Assembly (NCBI GenBank): GCA_029783825.1
Contig: JAREIK010003371.1
Span: 93,038 to 157,037, forward strand
DNA from: Sapria himalayana
Taxonomy: Eukaryota > Streptophyta > Magnoliopsida > Malpighiales > Rafflesiaceae
Length of the DNA stretch: 64,000 nt
Direction of reading: 5' to 3'
The notes beneath the pieces are model-generated. The model saw nothing but the letters and a program-made list of their open reading frames with translations, was not told the DNA's origin and searched no databases. Of the stretch, positions 53,640 through 63,413 are shown in pieces. A program made the translations under genes and the position numbers. The stretch's first letter is position 1; every line of letters begins with the position of its first letter.

Positions 53640-54896
53640 CTATACATAAATGTATTAAACAATGTGTATATTAACATACTATATATAAATGTATTTATCT
53701 ACATCAATACCAATACATATCCATATGACTAAATATATATAATTACATGAAAAACTATATATAACTACATCTACAACATGTATAACTACATTTAAAACTA
53801 TATGGATAACTATGTGTGTAATCACACATGTAACTATAATTATAATTAAAACTTATAAAAACATTTATATATAACTATATGTTTAACTATATGTGTCTAA
53901 TTATTTATAATATTTGTATAACTATATAAATCTCTTCATAACTATATTTAATTATATTGTAACAATGTAAACTAATTTTATAACTATATTTATAACTATA
54001 TATAACTATTTTTTTAACTATATTATAATTAATAACTATATGTATAATTCTATATAACTATATTTCTAACAAAATATACTATTTGTATAATAATATATAA
54101 TGATATATAATTGCATTTTACTATATTTATAACTATAAAAATGTTATATATAACTATATATTAACCACATACATATTTATAACTTTATGTATAATTAAAT
54201 ATGATTATATATAAATCTATTTATAACTGAATATATTATAGGTATAAGAACATTTAACTATAAATAATTGAATTTTACTATATGTATAACTATAAAAACA
54301 TTAAACATAACTATATTTAAATATATAATTAACAGCATATATTTAATCATAAATTTCAAAAATAATTATATTTTGAAAAATTGATTATTTCAATTTAAAA
54401 TCAAAGTTACAAATTAAATATTGTATTTTAATCTTTTATTTTTAAATTTTTTACTTTTAAACATTTGCTATCTTTCTAATTTTCAATTTAAATTTTTTCT
54501 AGTTTCAATTTTTAAGAAAATATTATTTATATATAGCTTATATCAATGTATCTATTTTCATAGTTTTCTTGTCAGCTCATTTATAACCATGACAAGAAAA
54601 TATCAACTTAACATTGAATTTTAATGTAATTTATAGATGTAACAAATTTACTTTACATCTCCCATACAAAACATATTTGTTATACTTTAATATATATATA
54701 TATCTATATCGATATCAATATTATGTGGAAATATTTTATTTCTTTTTTGTAAACACCAAACCAACTCTCAAAAAAATTATAATGTGAATATTTTCTAAAT
54801 TGATAAATACTCTATAAAAATAATTTTCTTTTTATTATTTTTCATGACTTATTTTATCATGTGTAAATAAGTATTATTTTGGTTTTTCATAGAGTA

Positions 54897-54914
54897 GAGA
54901 GAGAGAGAGAGAGT
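54897..54914. repeat. Short (GA)n tract
   Basis: GAGAGAGAGAGAGAGAG immediately upstream of a TTGAGAATC segment; nothing else distinguishes it. Confidence 0.8.
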
Positions 54915-55089
54915 TGAGAATCTTTAAAAAAACAAAAAATAATTTTAATAAAAATGAAATATAGTATTTTGGATATACATAATCTCATGTATATGGTTTG
55001 GAGAAGCTAACAAGTCGTGTATCCCAAGCAATAAAAATCAAATAAAAAAAATACTAAACTAAAAATTGAAACCTTTCTAAGTTAATGCA

Positions 55090-56620
55090 TGTCATATCAC
55101 CTATTCATAACTTGGAAGAGTGGACAAAAAATTATGGTCCTCTAATATCCACATGAAGATGTTCTTACTCAGCTCACTGATACGTATGTAGGTTGTAAGT
55201 GAATCAAAATATCCTGAATTTTAATTTTGAAGGAAATGATTATTAATCTTAATATGCTTTGTCCGCTCATAGAACATTGAGTAGGCTACAATGTGTTTGG
55301 CTATCTGGCCATCATAGTTGAAATATCATCAATCTCTAAAACTAGAAGATAAAGCTCATCAAAAAGTAGTTGATCCATTGAAACTTATAAGTTACTGATG
55401 TCATATCTTTGTATTTTTTTTATATACTGCATCTCAAATTAATTTATTTATTTTATTTTTCATAAGAGAAAGTTATTTACAAAAAATATAAAAAACATAT
55501 GTCAATTTTTTGCTTTGTGATCGTAGAGGTCCACCAGAATCTGAATATGTATCTATCCAATAATGTTCATAATCTTTAATTATAATCACATTTCTTGAAT
55601 TTTTTTTCATATACCTCAGATTTTAAGTATTGTATTCATATGAATATATTTATGTAAATTTTAAAAATAACTAAATATACTGACATCATAGGTAATATCA
55701 GACATAATTATTATTAGAAAATTTAGTTTTTATGATTATTCTATATGTAGTTGAGTCAATTGAGAGACCAACTTATCTAGATAAGTCTATATTTATACCA
55801 AGTAGTAAGCCAGTGATGTACATCATGATATATCTTATCAGATAAAATATCTAAAATTTATTTTTTTTGTGAAAGAGTTGTCATACTTCTCGACATTAAA
55901 AAATCTCAAATATTTTAAATAATATCTAAACTTGGTTTTAGAGTTTATTTTAGATATATCAAACTATTATCTCATGTAATTAGATCATTATCATCAAATA
56001 GAATTATTTCACATGCTAACATCTTGATCAACTTAAAAAATAGATAAATTTGAAATATTTTTATAACAAAATATAGTAAATATTAAGTAAAATTATTAAA
56101 TCATGTCTTGGGAGATAGCTTGAGGTTATAAATTTCCTTTCATATTCTATATATCATATATGTGCTCTCTACTTCTAGGGACAATGAATTCTAATGACTA
56201 CTATATAAGTATTTTTTATCAAAATTTTTATAAAGGAATGTATTCTTTATATCGAACTAATATATATTTTATATATGTGATGATAAATAGAAAGTAATAA
56301 CCAATTAGTGGTCATGTTAATCATATGAAATAATGTGTTTAAAAATCAATATCATAAGGCTATGTAAAATCATTCATTACCAATCTAGTCTTGTCGATCG
56401 ATCTTTTTCTTGGGTTGCTCTTTATTATATTATTTGTCTATAATGTAATTGGAATGTCCAACTCATTATTCTAAACTAGATCAACTGATATGATAGAAAA
56501 CTCATTTAAAATAGGTTGTGAATGTATCCATTTAGTATTTACATCTTCGGATTTGGATCATCAAGTCATGTAATGCTTATTTCTATCTCTCTTTCTTGGT
56601 GAGATTTAAATGTCATGTAC
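55090..56620 (-). pseudogene. Highly decayed Ty1/Copia pol fragment (RT to RNase H end)
   Basis: On the minus strand, 55271-55233 reads YERTKHIKINNHF, matching the conserved (H/Y)xRTKHIxIxxHFI motif near the end of Copia RNase H, followed by a CTTACAACCTACATACG segment where Copia has its YVxSxxQxAD tail. Upstream, an ILRYLKGT-like stretch, then DYEHYWIDTYSD at about 55588-55535, resemble the RYLKGTxxxGL and YTDADWAG region. Further upstream, near 55990-55860, patches resemble the KDLGxxxYFLG and QRKYxLDLL region. Stops and frameshifts are very frequent. I found no LTRs. This is an old insertion inside E4. Confidence 0.55.
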
Positions 56621-57689
56621 AGTGGATCATGATTACTAAAGAAGTTCTTATTTGTATGTATATATTAGAGATCATTGTCTTGATGTGATGAAAAGTATTT
56701 TTGTCAAAGAATAATAAGTCTTGGTTTTGAGATTTATTAGACAGAGATTTTATTGATTTTTGAAGGATAAATATTGAGATATCAATATCTCATAAATATT
56801 GCACTAAGTGATAGCCTTGTATATTAGGTACAACCTCAAATGAAATTAAAATTTTAAAAACTAAGAGATAATTTATTTACTATCTCATGTTCATACTACA
56901 TGATAATATAATGTAGTTAAGTGAAAAAAAAACATTTGGTTGGGTTATATTTAGTAGAGAGAAACATTTTAAAATTACATGATTAATTGGACTCTTTAAT
57001 TTTTTTTAAAATTGTATTTTAATTGTTTTTATGCCATCATGTGTTTAAGACAACATGATTGATGGAATATTAAACACACACACCATCAAATTTCAATAAA
57101 ATAGTTTGTTCGAAAAAAATAAATCAAAATGATATCACCATGTTTTCCAAAAATTGTTGGAATATTATAGCATGTTATTTTTATATCATATTTTTATTAA
57201 TTTTTTCTTATTATATTAAATTTTTTTGGAGGAATAATGATTTTGGGGTTATTCCTCTCAAGATGTTAATTATTGAATACTGCTTTTTTTGTAATTCTTA
57301 ATTTTAGGAGTGAAATAATATTAAGTAGTTTTTCATTTAAGCCTTTTTTTTAATTTTGAGAAATTATAAAATAATTTATAAAACATCTAGTATTAATATT
57401 CTTTTAGAATTTAAAATTGGTCAGAGAATAAACAAATATCTAATTGTAATATTTTAATAATTTAGTACTCGTAGATATTTTAAGAGTAGTAGATGATGTG
57501 CTTTCATTAATATTCTCTCTCTAGGTAAGTTCGGGTAGGTCCCATTTTCTCTTGATTTAAAGTGATATTCAAACTCAAGACCTCACTAATTAATTTTGTA
57601 GGCTATGTCTTCCATTTGGTTTTGAGTATGCTTTTTTATGACGATGCAATTTCAAACATTCATATGTTAAAATTTAATCATTTATTTTA

Positions 57690-58500
57690 GCTTGTTCTTT
57701 GTGTGTGTGTGTGTGGTGTGTGTGTGTCCATGAATGTATGTATTGAACTTTGATCCGGTAAAATATAATTGAAATTTCTTGTGCCTTGTGTTTTTCTAGT
57801 TTCAACACATTGCGAACAAACAAGATGATTTTTGTAGCCCTAGTTAAGGTTGTTGTTATTTTTTATTATGCATAGACAGAATAACTACATGTTTGAGTGT
57901 TATGCAACATAATGGTGTTTTACACTCTACTTTAGTTAAATACTTGTAGAGTGAAGAAAAAAAGAATGAGGTCATATATGTGTATGTATGTATCCATGTC
58001 TGTATGTATGTATGTATTGGACTTTCATCCTGGTAAAATCTAATTGCAAATTTTGTGTGCCTTGTGTTTGCAGGTTCGACGCAATTTTGAACAAACAAGA
58101 TGATTTTTTGCAGCCCTAGTTAAGGTGTTTGTTCCTTTTTTATGCTTATCACATAATATCTAGCTGTTTGATGTTCATGCTTCATAATGGGTGTTTACAC
58201 TCTACTTTATATAAATACTGTAGAGGGAAGAGAAAAAGAAATGAGGTCATATATGTATGTATGATATCCATGTATATATTGTATCATGTATGTATGTATG
58301 CATGTATTGAACATATCATCCTGTAAAATCTAGTTGCAAATTCTTGTTCCTTGTGTTTGTAGGTTCGACTGCAATTTTGAACAAACAAAGATGATGATTG
58401 CATCCCTAGCTAAGGTGTTGTTCCTTTTTGTAATACTATGATAGAATATCTAGCTGTTTGATGTTCATGCTCCATAAAGGATGTTACCTCTCTACTTTAT
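57690..58500 (+). repeat. Three tandem copies of the ~270-bp leader module
   Basis: Units begin near 57698, 57966 and 58238. Each contains GTATGTATTG(A/G)ACTTT(C/G)ATCC, a CCTTGTGTTTG(C/T)AGGTTCGAC-type segment, GAACAAACAA(A)GATGAT, GCA(G/T)CCCTAG(T/C)TAAGG and CTCTACTTTA. The module occurs once at 22155-22400 in CACTA-1, upstream of its transposase. The block starts with a (GT)n tract. Confidence 0.85.
57701..57728. repeat. (GT)n tract
   Basis: Two runs of GT separated by GG, replacing the GTAT repeats found at the same place in the neighbouring module copies. Confidence 0.88.
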
Positions 58501-58880
58501 TGTAAATACTGTACATATATCTAGATATATGTATATGTACATAATATTGCAGTATATTGTATATATACTGAGTATATATGTACAAATAAATACTTGTAGA
58601 TATTTACTGGTATATATGTACATATACATATAATAGGTATATATGTACAAGTATTTATTTGCACATATACAAGTATATAGGTACATATAGACTGGTATAA
58701 ATGAACATATACATATATACTAGTATATATGTACAAGTATTTATATGTATATATACTCAATATATCTGCACATACACTACAGTGTATATGCACATATATA
58801 TCATTATATAGTATAGATATACTAGTATATATGTACTATATATTGCAGTATTATATGTAACTAGTGAAATGCTAGTATAT
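58500..58880. repeat. Palindromic TATATGTACATATA minisatellite, copy 1
   Basis: Units centred on the self-complementary TATATGTACATATA alternate with ACTAGTATA and ACTG(A/C)GTATA. The same type of array is at 59685-60130. Confidence 0.8.
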
Positions 58881-59399
58881 ATGTATATTACTGAAGCATT
58901 ATATATTTATCGAAATAGAACTTTTTTTTATTTATTTATTTTGATTTGATTGACTAGTTTAATTTTCATACAAATATGGTACCATAATATTTTTCTAAAG
59001 AAGGTTGTAGAAAAGAATGAATTTTCACTAGACATCTTTGATTCGACTAGGATAGCCTTTTCGCAGTAGAAAGATGGTGACCAGAGGAGCTGGGGGAGAG
59101 AAGTAACATTAATTTACGGATAATATTATACTTTATGCAATGTCTTTAGATATATTGAAGAAGCAAATCTAGTAAAATTTTGTTATGTTTTTATTTTAAA
59201 TATGTAAAACAAGGGTTGCGTAGATTACAGTTATTCAATATGATTATGCAAAAAATATTTTCATAATCCTATGTTGCACATGAGCATGGTGAAGTGCTCC
59301 ATTTTTCTATGTTCAAGTTTTTTATTGATTTGTTGATGGTTATTTTTGCTGACGATTAGTCTTCATTTCATCTGCTAGTTTTTTTGCTAGCTTGTCAGC

Positions 59400-59729
59400 T
59401 CAGTCATTGCAGGGTAGAGCAACACCAATATAGGCCTTGGGATAGGAAGAGAGTTCTGGTTGTAGGGAGGCAAGATGCGAACTTTGATGTGCCAAGCATG
59501 GCTCGTGGCTTGTCTTCCAGTTTTTATCTAACAGTTTCAGAGATATTTTCCTAAATTTAAATACTTTTCGCATTTCTAATTTACGTTGATAGTGAAATAT
59601 TGTGCCATCTTTGTGAAGTATAATTGGGATAATACCAATTTGTTGTAGTTTTGTGTCATCTAAGATTATGTGATTATATATATGTACTATAATACTATAG
59701 TATATACGTACATATATACTATAGTGCAT
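59400..59729 (-). pseudogene. Unrecognised reading frame, possible retroelement RNase H tail
   Basis: A 109-codon minus-strand frame between the two duplicated blocks, with ordinary base composition. Just beyond its stop the same frame continues with ADKLAKKLADEMK, resembling the (A)D.LAK.. end of retroelement RNase H domains, where an Asp is catalytic. Upstream residues (HKDGTIFHYQRKLEMRK; LLDKNWKTSHEPCLAHQSS) show no motif I can name. The assignment is weak: it could also be a captured host fragment. Confidence 0.3.
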
Positions 59730-60130
59730 ATGTACGTATATACTTAGTATATGTGTGTGTGTATATACTGAGTATATACGTACATATATACTAAGTATAT
59801 ATGTAGGTTATATCAAGTATATATGTACATATATACATGTATAAATGTACGTATATACCAAGTATATATGTATGTATATACTAAGTATTTATGTATATAT
59901 AATACTGGAGTATATATGTACATATATACTAGTATATCGACATATATACAATATTATATGAGCATATATATGTAGTATATATGCACATATAATATTGTAG
60001 TATATATGGATATATATACTTAGTTTAAATGTACATATAATACTGTAGTATATATGTACATATACTATAGTAATATATGTAGCTAGTGAAATATTAATAT
60101 ATATGTATATATAATTATAGTATATATGTA
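59685..60130. repeat. Palindromic TATATGTACATATA minisatellite, copy 2
   Basis: Like 58500-58880: repeated TATATGTACATATATACTA units with variants. It belongs to the second unit of the 1.25-kb duplication. Confidence 0.8.
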
Positions 60131-60609
60131 CATATTTAAAATAGTATTATATATTTATTTAAACATAACTTTTTTATTGATTTATTTTGATTTGATTGAC
60201 AGGTTTAAATTTCATACAGATATGGTACCACAATAATCTCATACGAAGCTTGTAGAAGTGAAGGGATTTTTTAATATAAACGATGCACCAAAACTAGGAC
60301 AGCTTCGTTGCAGTAGAAAGATGGTGACCGGAGGGCTGGGGGAGAGAAAACAATGTAAATTTCAGTATAGATTATACATTATGCATTGTTGTTAGATACA
60401 TTGATGGATAAGATGTAATTAATAAAATTTTGTTATTTTTGTTTTTGCTATGTAAAATATTGTATCATAATAATTATTAACTGATTTTAATTTTATAAAT
60501 TATAAATTATCATTTATAGTTTTGTTTTTATTCAATTTAATATAAAAATATAAAATTATTTAATTACATTTTTTGGAAAAAAAATAAAATAGTGAAATTA
60601 GTTTTGGAA

Positions 60610-60892
60610 TAAAAATAGCTAGGGATTTTTCTCATGCTAATTTAGCTAGGTAATTTTTGGAAACTTCAAATTAAGGTAAAAATTAGCTAGGGAAATTATT
60701 ATTTTAGCTAGAGAATTTTTCGTCGCTAATATTTTTTAGGTAGGGAATATTTCTCTCATTAATCTTTAGTGACGAGGACTTTAGCTTGGGAAAGGTTCCA
60801 ATGTTAATCAATCATTACTTCTAGTTTTGTAATGGAAAAAACTCATTTAGCTAAGAAATTTTTCTTAGCTATTTGGGATTTTTCTCGCAGTA
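60610..60892. repeat. Right subterminal repeats and terminus of E4
   Basis: TAGCTAGGGA, TTAGCTAGAGAATTTTTCGTC and TTAGCTAAGAAATTTTTCTTAGCTA lead to GGGATTTTTCTCGCAGTA. The last but one is a perfect inverted repeat (TAGCTAAGAA / TTCTTAGCTA), which could fold as a hairpin next to the terminus. Confidence 0.8.
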
Positions 60893-61737
60893 ATATAGAT
60901 AGATAGATTGATAGACAAATAAATAGGTCGACAAATTGATTGAGAAATAGATAGATATATTGATAGACATATAGATAGAAAGAAAGGCAGATAGAAAGAT
61001 TAATAGATAGACATTTTGATAGATAGATAAATAGATAGATCAATAGACAGATAGTTAGATAGATAGATAGAGAGATAAATAGATATATAGTTAGAGAAAT
61101 AGATAGACAATTTGATAGACAGATCATTAGACACATACTTAGACAGATAGATAAACAAATAGATAGATAGATAGATATACATATATTTAGATAGATAGAA
61201 AGATAAACATATAGATAAATAGATAGATAGACAAATAGATAGACAGATATATAGACATAAATGATTAGAAAGATAAATAGATAGACATATAGATAGATAC
61301 ACTTATATATAGATAGATAGACAAATAGATTGAGAGATTATTAGGCACATTTATATAGATAGATATATAGATAAAAAGATATATGGATATAGATATATAT
61401 ATATATATATAGATTGATTGATTGATTGATTGAATAATAGATAGATAAATCGATAGATAGATAGATAGATATATAAACAAATAGATAGAAAGATAGATAA
61501 AAAAATATATAAATAGTTAGATAGATAGATAGATAGACAGATATAAATAAAGATAGATAGACATATAGATATATAGATAGATAAATATATTGACAAATAG
61601 ATGGACATATAAATAGATAAATACATAAATAGACAAACAGATAAATAGATAGATAGATAAACAAATCGACAGATAGATAGATAAATAGACAGATAGATAG
61701 ATATGTAGGTAGACAGATAGATAGACATATAGATAAG
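60893..61737 (-). repeat. Flipped (TAGA)n satellite block 7
   Basis: 845 bp of TAGA-phase array between the right end of E4 and the left end of E5, in the same orientation as block 6. It is interpreted as the continuation of block 6, split by E4. Contains a (TA)n and a GATT run near 61395-61435. Confidence 0.95.
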
Positions 61738-62270
61738 CACTACAAGAAAAATCCCAAATACCTTGGGAAATTTCCGTAGCTATATAGGTTTTTTTTCGTC
61801 ACTAAAATAAAATAATGACTGATTAACGATGGATGTTTTACCAAGCTTAAGTGCTCGTAGCAAAATATTAACGCGGAAAAAAAATTCTCTATCAAATTTT
61901 TTAATGACAGAAATTCCCTAGTTAATTATATTTTTTTCCCTTGTTAATTTTAATCATTATTAAGAATAATAATTAATGATTTTCAACTGAATATGTACAG
62001 AAATATACCTAGCTAAATTAGAGAGAAAAGAATCCCTAGCTATTTTTATTCAAATCTATTTTCACAATTTTATTTTTTTAACATTAAATTTGATTACATA
62101 TTTTTAATATTTTATATAAAATTAAATTAAAACATATACTATAAACCATTTTTTATAATTAACAAAAACCAAAAACAATTCAGAAATAATTATGATACAA
62201 AAGTTACATGGTTAAAAAAAAACATAACATAGGTATATAATCATTTAAACCTAAATTATCATCTTCATCA

Positions 62271-62500
62271 TTAGCTTGTTAATTTTTGCATGGCTCTCCT
62301 GCGTGGGTCTCTACTGGAACTTAGTGTGCTATCTATCTCATCAAGGCCGCTAACTATGACTCCATATATGTCATCTGCTATTGCATTGCATTCTCATTTT
62401 TTTCATCTCATTATTCACTTCTTTCATTTCCTGCATATGCATCAATTCAAACTTAAATGATACGAATGATGACAACTTATTAATTTTGCAAAAATTATAG
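62271..62500 (-). pseudogene. Putative 3' coding remnant in E5 with coiled-coil-like segment
   Basis: On the minus strand a frame covers INKLSSFVSFKFELMHMQEM and then EVNNEMKKMRMQ, rich in Met, Glu and Lys at coil-like spacing. It hits TGA near 62375. A +1 shift picks up a clean stretch (ADDIYGVIVSGLDEIDSTLS, then SRDPRRRAMQKLTS) ending TAA at 62271-62273. The composition is clearly coding-like, and the position, transcribed toward the nearby terminus, fits the 3' end of a CACTA gene. I cannot match a family with certainty; a captured host gene is an alternative. Confidence 0.4.
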
Positions 62501-63330
62501 ATATGACCATCATTTATATAGTATTTACCAATATGCATGATGAATAGTGACTACGAGAATTATGGAGTTTTGCAGCACATATATCGCATTTACCAATCAT
62601 TATGCATAATTTCATCATTAAAAAAATACTTACACAAGCAATAATATTGACCCTATTTGATATGTCTTTTCTTCCTACAATATCAACATTATATAAATAA
62701 TATTTTGTATTTACATATTCATAACATACCACAACTTTCCTAATTTATCACCAAGAGTGGACCAGTGTCACTCACAAATACACACCAAACTTTCTATCAA
62801 CTTTTTTAGCTTATTCTCTTTTCACACTATTGTGCATGTTTAGTGTGCACAGTATGAGTTAGGATTAGGTACATAGCAAGGTGAAAAAATTGCTAATTTA
62901 TGTGCCCTTCAATTGAAATGAAACTACTAGTGATACCAAGGGCACAATGAGCAAAATGGGCACCTTCAATTTCCCAAAAAAAAATAGCTAAAATGAAGCT
63001 AACACCATTGATAGTGCACATGTGCACTATGCTGTTTTAGTGCACATGTAGACTATGTTGTTATAGAATACATGTTCTATCTCTAATCATTCAATAACAC
63101 TGAAAAAAATAAAAAATTTGCAGATTATCTGATGGATCAATAGCAGCAAAAAAAAAGCATAACTAACCACCAGATTTTGTAATGGGAGAAACATGCAGAT
63201 GGCTATGAAGCCATTTTCTAGTTGTCATGTGCTACAAAGGATGATTGTCTCACTAATGATTAAATCCCCTTGCTTCAAATCTATCACTGATAGTTCATGC
63301 CTAATAATCTAGAAAGGAAATCTCACTTCA
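62501..63330. other. Intergenic or element-internal DNA, no gene seen
   Basis: Moderately AT-rich sequence with a repeated short phrase (AGTGCACATGT(G/A), GACTATG(C/T)TG(T/TT) near 63015-63065). No reading frame of note. Confidence 0.5.
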
Positions 63331-63334
63331 TATA

Positions 63335-63354
63335 TACATATATATGTATATATG

Positions 63355-63410
<56 letters not shown>
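63335..63410. repeat. (TA)n with TATG variants
   Basis: ATATATGTATATATGTATATG leads into about 22 TA units. Beyond it, 63480-63690 is rich in TGTATG and CACATATG phrases. Confidence 0.88.

Positions 63411-63413
<3 letters not shown>

Larger units (their letters stand above)
51700..55000. other. AT-rich interior of E4, no supported gene
   Basis: Low-complexity AT-rich DNA with TA-rich minisatellite (53460-54320, AACTATATGTATAACTATA type, akin to the CACTA-1 interior) and a (TA)n tract at 53598-53634. A minus-strand frame at 53236-53556 ends in an ordinary-looking segment (STTTTSRLRGKIKGK-like region) but has no recognisable domain. I see no RNA gene. Confidence 0.6.
58881..60460. repeat. ~1.25-kb tandem duplication near the right end of E4
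   Basis: The block TTTTGATTTGATTGAC, TATGGTACCA(C/T)AATA and GTAGAAAGATGGTGACC with GCTGGGGGAGAGAA occurs at 58940-59110 and again at 60187-60353, spacing 1246 bp. Each copy is preceded by a palindromic minisatellite. Segments GATTGACAGG and TTCGTTGCAG look like splice acceptors, so these may be duplicated 3' exons, but I recognise no protein. Confidence 0.8.
51198..60892. mobile_element. E4: CACTA element inserted in the TAGA array
   Basis: The left end is CACTACATGAAATG followed by AACTAGGAAAATTTTGC. The right end is GGGATTTTTCTCGCAGTA, matching the canonical ...TTTTTCTTGTAGTG with three differences. Subterminal motifs of the form TAGCTAGGGA and CCTAGCTAATTATATCGAGA recur at both ends (51225-51680; 60610-60880). 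TAGA array of the same orientation lies on both sides and ATA occurs at each edge. At 9.7 kb it is large, yet I found no Tnp2 domain; the interior holds Copia debris, a triplicated leader module and a ~1.25-kb duplication. It is therefore probably non-autonomous or a relic. Confidence 0.8.

Noticed and set aside
54700..57500. LTRs flanking the Copia remnant
   Set aside because: I could not find a pair of direct repeats with TG...CA ends, so only the pol motifs are reported.
58492..58793. Overlapping minus-strand frames rich in Tyr, Ile and Cys
   Set aside because: They are translations of the palindromic TATATGTACATATA minisatellite.
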